Positions 6,922-14,248 of a DNA stretch of 18,117 nucleotides are shown here, piece after piece. The position numbers and the translations under genes were made by a program. The notes beneath the pieces are model-generated. The model searched no databases. It saw nothing but the letters and a program-made list of their open reading frames with translations, and was not told the DNA's origin. This DNA comes from an uncultured Desulfotignum sp. (GTDB taxonomy: Bacteria; Desulfobacterota; Desulfobacteria; Desulfobacterales; Desulfobacteraceae), in the NCBI GenBank assembly GCA_937951975.1, contig CALGAJ010000333.1, positions 1 to 18,117 of the forward strand, in the 5' to 3' direction. Each line of letters starts with the position of its first letter. Within the stretch, counting starts at the first letter, position 1.

Positions 6922-6962
6922 GCCGGAAGGGGCATCGTTTATGAAATGATGCCCCTTCCGGC
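6922..6962 (-). terminator. Strong 15-bp hairpin after glnA, no U-tract
   Basis: A perfect 15-bp inverted repeat (GCCGGAAGGGGCATC, 6922-6936, and its complement, 6948-6962) around an 11-nt loop begins 30 nt past the glnA stop. It lacks a clear T-run on either strand, so it may be an mRNA-stabilising 3' hairpin or a factor-aided terminator. The rest of the 176-bp gap to the mltB-like gene shows nothing else I can support. Confidence 0.6.
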
Positions 6963-6992
6963 CATTAATTGATATCAGAAAAAAGGATACGT

Positions 6993-8405
6993 CTAAATAT
7001 CAAAATACAGGTAAAATTCATGGGGATGAGGCCGGCTGATGACCGGTTTGACCTCGTTGTTCATTTTATAGTCGATCCAGTGCTCAATCACATCTTTGGT
7101 GAACACATCGCCCTTGAGCAGATATTCATGATCCTGTTTGAGTGCCTCAAGGGCTTCTTCCAGAGAACCGGGCGCCGATTCCATCTGGGCCAGTTCTTCA
7201 GGCGGCAGGTCATAGATGTTTTTATCCATGGGATCGCCCGGGTCCAGTTTGTTCTGGATGCCGTCGATCATGGCCATGGCAATGGCGGAAAACGCCAGAT
7301 ATCCGTTGCAGGAAGGGTCCGGGGTCCTGAATTCGATGCGTTTGGCCTTGGGGGAATTGGAATACATGGGCAGACGGATGGCCGCACTCCGGTTCCGGCT
7401 CGAATAAGCCAGGTTGATGGGGGCCTCGAATCCGGGCACCAGGCGTTTATAGGAGTTGGTGGTGGGGTTGGTGATGGCACACAGGGATTTGCAGTGCTTC
7501 ATGATGCCGCCGATGGCCCACAGGGCTTCGTCGGACAGTCCGGCGTATTTGTTGCCTGCAAATACGGGGTTGCCGTCTTTCCAGAAACTCATGTGGGTGT
7601 GCATACCGGTGCCGTTGTCGCCGTAAAGGGGCTTGGGCATGAAAGTCACGGTGTGGTCGTATTTATGCGCCACATTTTTGAGCACATACTTGAACCAGGC
7701 CAGGCTGTCGCCCATAGTCACCAGAGTGTCGAACCGCAAGTCGATTTCCGACTGGCCGGCGGAGGCCACTTCATGGTGCTGGCACTCCATGGCGATGCCT
7801 AAATTTTCCAGAGTGAGCATCATCTCGGTTCTCATGTCCTGGTACTGGTCGGCCGGCGGCAGGGGGAAATAGCCATGTTTGGGTTTGATTTTATACCCCA
7901 GGTTGGGCATTTCGTCCGTACCGGTATTCCAGTGTCCCTCAGGGGAATCGATCTCGAAAAATGCGGTATGAGGTTCAGACGCATACCGGATATTGGAAAA
8001 GATGAAAAATTCCGGCTCAGGTCCCACGAAAATGGTATCTCCCAGGCCTGTGGTTTTCAGGTATTGCTCGGTTTTCTTGGCAATGCCCCGGGGGTCACGG
8101 GAATAGGATTCACTGGTGATGGGATCATGGATATTGCCGATGATGGCCAGGGTGGGCACTTTGAAAAACGGATCCATTTTCGCGGTTTCAGGTTCCGGGA
8201 TCACGATCATGTCGCTGTTGTTGATGGCCTGCCAGGCCCGCATGGAAGAGCCGTCAAATCCGAACCCGTCTTCAAACGCGGATTCGGTGAATTCACTGAC
8301 AGGTACTGAAAAATGCTGCCAGGTGCCGATGAAGTCCATGTACCGGATGTCGACTACTTTTGCATTGTTTTCCTTGGCCATGGCAATGACGTCTTTGGGT
8401 GTCAT
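6993..8405 (-). CDS. glnA: Type I glutamine synthetase
   Basis: 470 residues, the length of GSI-beta enzymes. Makes glutamine from glutamate, ammonium and ATP in a cytoplasmic dodecamer. Seen: 'DGSSM' (51-55, the Asp latch), metal ligands Glu130 and Glu132 in 'GPEPEFF', 'HHEVASAGQSEIDL' (210-223) with Glu212 and Glu220, 'NGTGMHTHMSFW' (264-275) with His269, 'RLVPGFEAP' (321-329, Glu327 flap) and 'RIEFRTPDPSCN' (356-367). 'NIYDLPPEE' (396-404) contains Tyr398, the adenylylation site of the GlnE-regulated class, so covalent control is expected although glnE is not in the window. AAGGA upstream supports the start. It lies 79 bp after glnB in the glnD-glnB-glnA order; I saw no separate sigma-54 box in that gap, so it may depend on upstream transcription. 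Confidence 0.98.
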   Translation of the reverse strand: MTPKDVIAMAKENNAKVVDIRYMDFIGTWQHFSVPVSEFTESAFEDGFGFDGSSMRAWQAINNSDMIVIPEPETAKMDPFFKVPTLAIIGNIHDPITSESYSRDPRGIAKKTEQYLKTTGLGDTIFVGPEPEFFIFSNIRYASEPHTAFFEIDSPEGHWNTGTDEMPNLGYKIKPKHGYFPLPPADQYQDMRTEMMLTLENLGIAMECQHHEVASAGQSEIDLRFDTLVTMGDSLAWFKYVLKNVAHKYDHTVTFMPKPLYGDNGTGMHTHMSFWKDGNPVFAGNKYAGLSDEALWAIGGIMKHCKSLCAITNPTTNSYKRLVPGFEAPINLAYSSRNRSAAIRLPMYSNSPKAKRIEFRTPDPSCNGYLAFSAIAMAMIDGIQNKLDPGDPMDKNIYDLPPEELAQMESAPGSLEEALEALKQDHEYLLKGDVFTKDVIEHWIDYKMNNEVKPVISRPHPHEFYLYFDI

Positions 8406-8484
8406 GGGTGTTCCTTTCTTTTTGAAGTTATTTTAAAGTGATCTTAAATTAAAAGTATCCATCAGATAAAGGCTGTGCATCCGG

Positions 8485-8823
8485 TTAAAGCGCGTCGGTA
8501 TCGGTTTCTCCGGTCCGGACCCGGATCGCTTTTTCCACATTCAAAACAAATATTTTACCATCCCCGATTTTGCCGGTGTTGGCGGCGTTTCGAACCGTTT
8601 CAATGGTTTCTTCGGCCCGCTCATCCGACACCACGATCTCCAGTTTGATTTTGGGTACAAAATCCACCACATATTCCGCACCGCGATAGATTTCCTTGTG
8701 TCCTTTCTGCCGGCCGTAGCCGTTGACTTCGGTGACGGTCATGCCGTAAATGCCGATTTCACTGAGTGCTTCTTTGACATCATCGAGCTTGAAGGGCTTG
8801 ATCACCGCTTCGATTTTTTTCAT
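8485..8823 (-). CDS. glnB: Nitrogen regulatory protein P-II
   Basis: 112 residues, standard PII length. A trimeric sensor of 2-oxoglutarate and ATP/ADP that controls glutamine synthetase and nitrogen transcription. 'MKKIEAVIKPFKLDDVKEAL' opens the protein. The T-loop spans about 37-55 and carries Tyr51 (uridylylation site) and Tyr46. The B-loop is 'TGKIGDGKIF' (83-92) and the tail 'RVRTGE' is typical. The open frame runs further upstream, but the ATG at 8823 is right because AAGGAGGT sits just before it and the family begins at MKKIEA. The start lies 1 nt beyond the glnD stop, and its ribosome site is inside the end of glnD, a sign of coupling to the enzyme that modifies it. GlnB versus GlnK cannot be decided with certainty from sequence alone. 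Confidence 0.96.
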   Translation of the reverse strand: MKKIEAVIKPFKLDDVKEALSEIGIYGMTVTEVNGYGRQKGHKEIYRGAEYVVDFVPKIKLEIVVSDERAEETIETVRNAANTGKIGDGKIFVLNVEKAIRVRTGETDTDAL

Positions 8824-8824
8824 T

Positions 8825-11467
8825 TCATACCTCCTTTGCATGCAGCTGGGGGAGCCGATCCAATATGGCTGTTTTAATTTGTTTGAGTTTGGCGGGGTCC
8901 TGGATTTTCTGATCATCTTCCAGGCTCCGGACATAGAAAATATCCATGATCTGATCCACCTTGCTTCCCACCATGGCCACATTCACGTTGACGCCGCAAC
9001 GGTAAAGCGTGTTGGTGATGGTGAACAGCAAACCGGCAAAATCATAGGTCAGTACTTCAATAATGGTGAAAAAGCTGGATGCATCATTGTCGATGCGCAC
9101 CTGATTGGGTTCAGGACGCCTGCCCGAGGCAATGGTGATATGTGACGGGATTTTATCCACCACTTTATCCAGAAAATGATCATCCGCCAACGCCTGGGAC
9201 AGATCCTTTTCCGCTTTTTCCCATTTTTCTGTTTCAAAGATCCGGTCACTGGGAGCCATGACCTTGAAGATATCCAGAATATGGGTGTCTCCTAATGGAT
9301 ACGCCTGGGAGACCACAATATCGATGCGGTTGAGAAAAAAAACACCTGCGACCTTGGAGTAGAATCCGGGTTTTTCCCGGCCGCAGATGGATACCGTGCG
9401 GATGTCTGAGTCGTCTTCCCGGGATATCTGCCAGATGAACTCCCGATTGCCTAAGTTCTGGTACAGCTTGATGTGATCGGCGATATGAACGGCCGGCATG
9501 TTGAGAAGATATCTCTTTGACAGGCTGTCCAGCTGTTTTGACGTGTCGTTTTCCTGCCAGATATCTCCGAGCAGGGCCGTCACTTCTTCTTTTTTTTGCT
9601 GAATCAGGCGCTGGGCTTTTCTGGATGCCAGTTCCCCGGTTTTCAGAATGCGCATGGTTTTCATGAACAGATCTTTAATAAGGTTTTCCGTCCATTCATT
9701 CCAGGCTTTGGGGCCGGTGGCCATGGAGTCTGCCACAGTGAGCAGAAACAGCATGCGCAGCAGCCGGATTTTTCCTACTTTGTTGGCCGTGTATACAGCG
9801 GTTTCCTCATCAAACACATCCCGGCGGGTGGCGGTTTTGGCCAGCAGCAGGTGATGGCGGATCAAAAACCGGGCATCGGCCGTTTCCCCCGGTTTGAATC
9901 CCAGCCGTTCCAGAATGGGACGGGCGATCTCAGCCCCGGTGTTGGAATGTTCTTTGGCCGGATCGGATTTGCCGATATCATGGAGCAGGGCTGTCACCCG
10001 CAAAAGATTTTTGTTTCGGACCTCCTTGTAAATATTGGCATACAGGCTGGAGTTGATATCGGTGCCCGGTTCCCTGAAACTGTTGATCACCTGGACACAG
10101 CGGATGGAATGTTTGTCCACCGGGAACAGGTGATAGTGATTGTATTGGATTTTGTTGCGGATGGCATGATATTCCGGAATGATCTGTTCTAAAATGCCGG
10201 TGGACAGCATCACGTTGAGCACGTTGAACTCCCAGAAGGACAGGGCCAGGATCTGTTTGAAGATTTTAATGCTGGCCGGGTCCGTCCGGATGTTATCGTC
10301 CACCAGATGAAGAAATTCCGATACCACACGTCTGGCTTCAATGGATAAGGGAATCTTACGCCGCCCGCTTTCCAGAAAAATTTTAAGCAGCAGTTCCGGC
10401 TGCTGGAGAATGACCACGGTATTGGCGAAATACAGCCGGCGCCTGCGGATGATCAATCCGCTGGTCTGGGTCGGGCGGGGTGTGGAAGATTCTTTTCTGA
10501 TGCGGCTGCTGGTCAGGATGTCTTCAAACGTGATCTGATTGATCTGCTTGAGAAATTCCATTTTTGCATGCAGATCTCCCAGAAAGATCTCCACATCCGG
10601 CTGCCCGCCCTGATTGGTGTAGTTGAGCCGTTCCGCCATTTCGGTCTGATATTCAAAATGAAGGGTGTCGCATTTGCGGCCCGTGATATGGTGAAGCCAG
10701 TTTCTGATCCGCCAGATGTAGTTCAAGGCTTTATTCAGTGCCCGGTATTCGAAATGGGACAGAAACCCGTAATATTCCAGGTCCCGGCGCTCCTTGATGT
10801 TGGATTTGATTTTGGCATACCACAGCAGGGTGTGGTAGTCCCGCAATCCGCCGAATCCGGATTTCAGGTCCGGGGTGACCAGAAAAGTGGAATCACCAAA
10901 ATTTTCCAGCCGTTTGATGCCGTGCTTGAACAGATAATCCAGGGTCTGTTTGTAATGCCGGGTGGAAAGCCGGTGCCTGAATTTTTCCATGAACCGGGAG
11001 TAGATCAGGGAATTGCCGCAGATGAACCGGGCGTCCAGGACCGTGGTAAGGATATCAAACCGCTCAAATGCCATGTCAATGCACTCATCCATATGGCGCA
11101 CCGCATAGCCGACCTCGAACCGGGCGTCCCACAGCGGGTAGACGATTTCCTGAACAAATGCCTCGACCTCCGGGGGCACGGTGTCATCAAAAAGAAACAG
11201 CAGATCGATATCAGAGTGAATGCATTGTTCTTTTCTGCCGTATCCGCCCAGAGCGATCACCGCAAAGGGTTGACCGGCAATGACCATTTTCCGGGCAGTG
11301 ATGCTTTTTTCAAACACCGTGAAGACATATTCATCCAGAACCCGGGTCAGATTGCCCAGAAGATCCGGTTCAAGATCCGCCAGAAACCGCTGGACCAGAT
11401 GTCGTTTTTTTTCCAGCATTTTACGGACCGGGGTATTGGATATATGTGTCACGGTTTTCATGGCCAT
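8825..11467 (-). CDS. glnD: PII uridylyltransferase/uridylyl-removing enzyme
   Basis: 880 residues, bifunctional glutamine sensor that adds UMP to or removes it from PII. Nucleotidyltransferase domain: 'ALGGYGRKEQCIHSDIDLL' (72-90), with Asp86 and Asp88 as metal ligands. A helical linker region follows. The HD domain for deuridylylation has 'ALLHDIGKSDPAKEHS' (493-508; His496-Asp497). Two C-terminal ACT domains for glutamine sensing begin near residue 692 ('VSICGREKPGFYSKVAGVF') and 800 ('FTIIEVLTYDFAGLLFTI'). All key residues are present. The start is uncertain: ATGs at 11467 and 11461 have no ribosome site, and the upstream sigma-54 promoter predicts transcription from about 11467, so Met17 (ATG at 11419) is a serious alternative. 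First gene of glnD-glnB-glnA. Confidence 0.95.
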   Translation of the reverse strand: MAMKTVTHISNTPVRKMLEKKRHLVQRFLADLEPDLLGNLTRVLDEYVFTVFEKSITARKMVIAGQPFAVIALGGYGRKEQCIHSDIDLLFLFDDTVPPEVEAFVQEIVYPLWDARFEVGYAVRHMDECIDMAFERFDILTTVLDARFICGNSLIYSRFMEKFRHRLSTRHYKQTLDYLFKHGIKRLENFGDSTFLVTPDLKSGFGGLRDYHTLLWYAKIKSNIKERRDLEYYGFLSHFEYRALNKALNYIWRIRNWLHHITGRKCDTLHFEYQTEMAERLNYTNQGGQPDVEIFLGDLHAKMEFLKQINQITFEDILTSSRIRKESSTPRPTQTSGLIIRRRRLYFANTVVILQQPELLLKIFLESGRRKIPLSIEARRVVSEFLHLVDDNIRTDPASIKIFKQILALSFWEFNVLNVMLSTGILEQIIPEYHAIRNKIQYNHYHLFPVDKHSIRCVQVINSFREPGTDINSSLYANIYKEVRNKNLLRVTALLHDIGKSDPAKEHSNTGAEIARPILERLGFKPGETADARFLIRHHLLLAKTATRRDVFDEETAVYTANKVGKIRLLRMLFLLTVADSMATGPKAWNEWTENLIKDLFMKTMRILKTGELASRKAQRLIQQKKEEVTALLGDIWQENDTSKQLDSLSKRYLLNMPAVHIADHIKLYQNLGNREFIWQISREDDSDIRTVSICGREKPGFYSKVAGVFFLNRIDIVVSQAYPLGDTHILDIFKVMAPSDRIFETEKWEKAEKDLSQALADDHFLDKVVDKIPSHITIASGRRPEPNQVRIDNDASSFFTIIEVLTYDFAGLLFTITNTLYRCGVNVNVAMVGSKVDQIMDIFYVRSLEDDQKIQDPAKLKQIKTAILDRLPQLHAKEV

Positions 11468-11476
11468 TGAAATCTA

Positions 11477-11493
11477 AGCAACGGTCGTGCCAG
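11477..11493 (-). promoter_or_regulatory. Sigma-54 (-24/-12) promoter before glnD
   Basis: Minus-strand CTGGCACGACCGTTGCT matches the RpoN consensus YTGGCACGRNNNTTGCW at every fixed position, including GG and GC at the invariant spacing. Transcription should start at about 11467. Being in front of the nitrogen genes makes chance less likely; the activator is not encoded in the window. Confidence 0.85.
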
Positions 11494-11577
11494 CCTTTGT
11501 CCGGCAATGAATTCTCCCGGAGGTTTCAGATTTCCCTTGATTTTTTAAACAAAAAAAATACACAACAGGTGTTAAAT

Positions 11578-11621
11578 AACAAAAATGTTTATTAAAGGTC
11601 AAACATAATTACATTTTTGTT
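11578..11621. promoter_or_regulatory. AT-rich inverted repeat at enhancer distance from the glnD promoter
   Basis: AACAAAAATGT (11578-11588) and its exact complement ACATTTTTGTT (11611-11621) are separated by 22 bp. They lie about 110-155 bp upstream of the predicted glnD transcription start, where sigma-54 activators usually bind. The right arm runs into a second small palindrome TTGTT-G-AACAA (11617-11627). It does not resemble the NtrC consensus. Confidence 0.4.
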
Positions 11622-11700
11622 GAACAATCCTTAAGGCATTGTGAATTCAGGTGTATTTTTTTGAAATGGATCCGCTGGAAAACAGCTGAATGAAAGGGGT

Positions 11701-11729
11701 GCAGCCGGGTATCAGAACGGCCCGGCTGC
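11701..11729 (-). terminator. Hairpin downstream of tatA
   Basis: GCAGCCGGG (11701-11709) pairs with CCCGGCTGC (11721-11729) around an 11-nt loop, about 30 nt past the tatA stop. A smaller AT-rich hairpin, TGAAAA-GAGA-TTTTCA, occupies 11735-11750. There is no clean U-run, so termination is probable but not certain. The remainder of the 293-bp gap to glnD holds the inverted repeat and the sigma-54 promoter. Confidence 0.5.
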
Positions 11730-11760
11730 CTGGTTGAAAAGAGATTTTCAGGAAACAGGG

Positions 11761-11946
11761 TTATTCTTTGTCAATTTTTTCCGGTTCTTTATCTGTATCT
11801 TCCAGGGGTTCTTTTGTGGCTTTTTTAAAATTTTTGATACCCTTGCCGAGTCCGGCACCGATTTCAGGCAGTTTGCCCGCCCCGAAAATGATGAGGATGA
11901 TGACAAGGATAATTATCAGTTCCGGCATTCCGATTCCACCAATCAT
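11761..11946 (-). CDS. tatA: Twin-arginine translocase subunit TatA/TatE
   Basis: 61 residues: a short N-terminal start with 'GMPELIIILVIILIIFGAGKLPEIGAGLGKGI', which is one membrane helix, the FGAGKLPE hinge and an amphipathic helix, followed by a charged Glu/Lys/Asp tail. TatA oligomerises to form the passage for folded, usually cofactor-bearing, exported proteins. AGGAGAG just before the ATG supports the start. It stands alone: no tatB or tatC lies beside it, as is common when several TatA paralogues exist. Anaerobic respirers depend on Tat for periplasmic hydrogenases and dehydrogenases. TatA versus TatE or TatB cannot be strictly settled, but the short tail favours TatA. Confidence 0.93.
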   Translation of the reverse strand: MIGGIGMPELIIILVIILIIFGAGKLPEIGAGLGKGIKNFKKATKEPLEDTDKEPEKIDKE

Positions 11947-11991
11947 GGGACTCTCCTAGTTTATTTCATGACCGTCAATAGTAATTGAAAA

Positions 11992-12020
11992 CTCTTAACA
12001 CTAAGCTGCATTCGTGTCAA
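11992..12020 (-). promoter_or_regulatory. Candidate sigma-70 promoter for tatA
   Basis: Perfect TTGACA (12020-12015), then 17 nt, then TAAGAG (11997-11992), a poor -10 box. Predicted leader about 40 nt. Supported mainly by the -35 box. Confidence 0.3.
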
Positions 12021-12049
12021 TGGTTTAGATTTCATGGGGTTTGAATTAA

Positions 12050-12063
12050 AATTACATTTTTGT
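12050..12063. repeat. Second direct copy of AATTACATTTTTGT
   Basis: The 14 bases AATTACATTTTTGT occur here and at 11607-11620, on the two sides of tatA; the core ACATTTTTGT also occurs inverted at 11579-11588. This copy lies between the divergent tatA and MoxR genes. It could be a shared operator or chance in AT-rich spacers. The rest of this 234-bp gap shows a weak 6-bp hairpin (12100-12118) and no firm promoter for the MoxR gene. Confidence 0.4.
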
Positions 12064-12180
12064 GTTTAAGTATTTTGGCCCGCTGGGTTTTTTATAAATT
12101 CCTTGTGCAAACCAAGGATTTGCTTCATATTTTCAGATTGAAATGAGTTTAACTTTTGAATTTTTTGGAGAGAATACCCC

Positions 12181-13032
12181 ATGAATGAGAACATGACCCA
12201 GGAATTTCAAGGCGCCACCAAATATGTACTGGACCAGGAACTGGCCGCAATCGTCAATATATCCATGCGGCTGGAAATGCCGCTGCTCCTCAAGGGGGAG
12301 CCGGGCACCGGCAAGACCATGCTGGCCTATGCCATTGCTGAAAATCTGGACATGCCCCTGATCGTTTTGAACGTGAAATCCAGCATGAAACTGGTGGAGG
12401 CGCTGTATCAGTATGATACCCTGACCCGGCTCAATGATTCCCGGTTCGGGGATTCCAAACGGGATGTGAGCGACATCGATGAATATATCAAAATGGGTAA
12501 GATCGGACAGGCCTTTGTGGCGGATCGGCGCACCGTGCTGCTCATCGACGAGATCGACAAGGCGGACACCGATTTTCAGGACGATATGCTCGATGTGCTG
12601 GACCAGATGCAGTTTGACATCATCGAGACCGACCGGACCATCAAAGCCGGACACCGGCCGGTGATCATCATCACATCCAATGCCAAAAAAGACCTGTCCG
12701 ATCCGTTTCTGGGACGGTGCAATTTCCACCATATCGCGTTTCCGGATCCCAAAATGATGCGTAAGATCATTCATGTGCATTTTCCGGACCTGGATGAAAA
12801 GCTGGCGGATAATGCCATCAAGGCGTTTTTCAACATGCGGGAGATTGACGGCATTGAAAAAAAACCCGCCACAAGGGAGCTGATCAACTGGATCCGTGCG
12901 TTGAATGCGGACCCGGATTTCCGGGTGAAAGACCTGATCAACGGAAAACTGCCGTTTCTCGGCGTATTGTTCAAAAAAAGTCCGGATTATGAACGGGCCC
13001 AGAATCTAACTTCCAGAAAACGCTTGTTTTAA
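12181..13032 (+). CDS. MoxR-family AAA+ ATPase
   Basis: 283 residues. Visible AAA+ motifs: Walker A 'GEPGTGKT' (39-46), Walker B 'VLLIDEID' (119-126), sensor 1 'ITSN' (164-167) and an arginine in 'LGRC' (Arg179). The MoxR group are ATP-driven chaperones that work with a VWA-domain partner encoded next door, maturing or inserting metal into enzyme complexes, for example CoxD/CoxE for CO dehydrogenase or NorQ/NorD. The partner gene here starts 12 nt downstream. The client is not evident, because no metalloenzyme gene is beside the pair. The start has GGAG at 12167-12170, 10 nt upstream. Base composition is like its neighbours, with no sign of recent transfer. Confidence 0.9.
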   Translation: MNENMTQEFQGATKYVLDQELAAIVNISMRLEMPLLLKGEPGTGKTMLAYAIAENLDMPLIVLNVKSSMKLVEALYQYDTLTRLNDSRFGDSKRDVSDIDEYIKMGKIGQAFVADRRTVLLIDEIDKADTDFQDDMLDVLDQMQFDIIETDRTIKAGHRPVIIITSNAKKDLSDPFLGRCNFHHIAFPDPKMMRKIIHVHFPDLDEKLADNAIKAFFNMREIDGIEKKPATRELINWIRALNADPDFRVKDLINGKLPFLGVLFKKSPDYERAQNLTSRKRLF

Positions 13033-13044
13033 GGGGTTGTCCCC

Positions 13045-14238
13045 ATGTTTGTAAAATTTTTCTATACCCTTAAAGAGGTCGGCATCCCCGTGTCTCCCAC
13101 GGCGTTTCTCACCTTGCAGAAAGCCCTGTATAACGGCATGGTGGCCGGTCTGGATGATTTTTATACCTGTGCCCGGGCGATTCTGGTGAAAAGCGAACGG
13201 TATTTTGACCTGTATGACCAGGTGTTTGCCCATCATTTTGAAGGGATTCCTCTGCCGGACAACGAAGGGTTTGAGATCGATGAAATTGCCAGAGGCCTGC
13301 TGGATGAATGGCTTAAAAATCCGAAAATGGTGGCCGATGCACTGGGTATCGATGAAGACAAGCTCAACAAAATGACCCCGGATGAACTGATCGAGTATTT
13401 CAAGGAACGGCTCAAAGATCAGGACGGACGTCATGACGGGGGCGGCAAATGGATCGGCACGGGCGGATACTCCCCGGTGGGCCATTCCGGATATCACCCC
13501 GGCGGCATGCGGGTGGGCGGTGTGTCACAAAACAAATCCGCAGTCAAAGTGGCCAATGAGCGGCGGTACAAGGATTATTCCACTTCCGGTCCATTGACCC
13601 AGGCCAATATCGGCGAAGCCCTCAAACGGCTGCGCAACCTGGTGCCCGCAGGCCCTAAAGATCAGGTGAACGTGGATGAGACCATCAGAGAAACCATGCG
13701 CAATGCCGGGGAGATCGAGCTGGTGTTCGACCGGGCCCTCAAGGACCGGCTCAAGGTGATCCTGGCCATTGACAACGGCGGTTGGTCCATGGATCCGCAC
13801 ATCGATATCGTTCAGACCCTGTTCGACTATGCCAGGGCCCAGTTCAAGGAGGTCAAGACCTATTTTTTTCACAACACCATTTATGATTATGTGTGGGAAG
13901 ATCCGGCCCGGTACAAAAAACCCAAAAAAATCATTGAATTCACCCGCAACGACCCGGAAACCCGTCTGATCATCGTAGGGGATGCCAGTATGGCCCCTTA
14001 TGAGCTCATGGCCCACGACGGTTCCATTCATATCAGCGAACGCAGCGGCCGGCCCAGCATTCAGCAGCTCAGATTTCTGGCCGAAACCTTTCCCCACTGC
14101 ATCTGGCTCAACCCGGTGCCGGAATCCATGTGGGGATATACGCACACCATCATGACCATCAACACCATTTTTCCCATGTATGAGCTGTCTTTGGACGGCC
14201 TGGAAAAAGCGGTGACTAAACTGATGGCCAAAGATTAG
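13045..14238 (+). CDS. VWA/CoxE-like partner of the MoxR ATPase
   Basis: 397 residues. The N-terminal ~125 residues are helical and acidic ('DELIEYFKERLKDQ'). Residues 126-165 form a Gly-rich linker containing 'WIGTGGYSPVGHSGYHPGG'. The VWA-like domain starts near 236: 'VILAIDNGGWSMD' (238-250), a second conserved 'VGDASM' (311-316), and a C-terminal 'WLNPVPESMWGYTHTI' (354-369). The normal VWA metal site is D-x-S-x-S. Here the sequence is D243-N-G-G-W-S248-M, so the two serine positions are Gly245 and Trp247, and metal binding may be altered or absent. It forms a two-gene operon with the MoxR ATPase; the ribosome site AAGGGG overlaps the moxR stop. Expected role is to link the ATPase to a client protein in the cytoplasm; client unknown. 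Confidence 0.85.
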   Translation: MFVKFFYTLKEVGIPVSPTAFLTLQKALYNGMVAGLDDFYTCARAILVKSERYFDLYDQVFAHHFEGIPLPDNEGFEIDEIARGLLDEWLKNPKMVADALGIDEDKLNKMTPDELIEYFKERLKDQDGRHDGGGKWIGTGGYSPVGHSGYHPGGMRVGGVSQNKSAVKVANERRYKDYSTSGPLTQANIGEALKRLRNLVPAGPKDQVNVDETIRETMRNAGEIELVFDRALKDRLKVILAIDNGGWSMDPHIDIVQTLFDYARAQFKEVKTYFFHNTIYDYVWEDPARYKKPKKIIEFTRNDPETRLIIVGDASMAPYELMAHDGSIHISERSGRPSIQQLRFLAETFPHCIWLNPVPESMWGYTHTIMTINTIFPMYELSLDGLEKAVTKLMAKD

Positions 14239-14248
14239 ACGATGCAGA

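Noticed and set aside
6922..6962. A classical intrinsic terminator or repetitive extragenic element
   Set aside because: The hairpin is strong but has no T-tract on either strand, and I saw no second copy in the window, so only a generic 3' hairpin is claimed.
8406..8484. A separate sigma-54 promoter for glnA in the glnB-glnA gap
   Set aside because: I read the minus strand for the GG-N10-GC pattern and found no acceptable TGGCAC/TTGC pair.
8485..8982. A longer glnB start at 8982
   Set aside because: The extra 53 residues lie inside glnD in another frame; AAGGAGGT and the family N-terminus MKKIEA fix the start at 8823.
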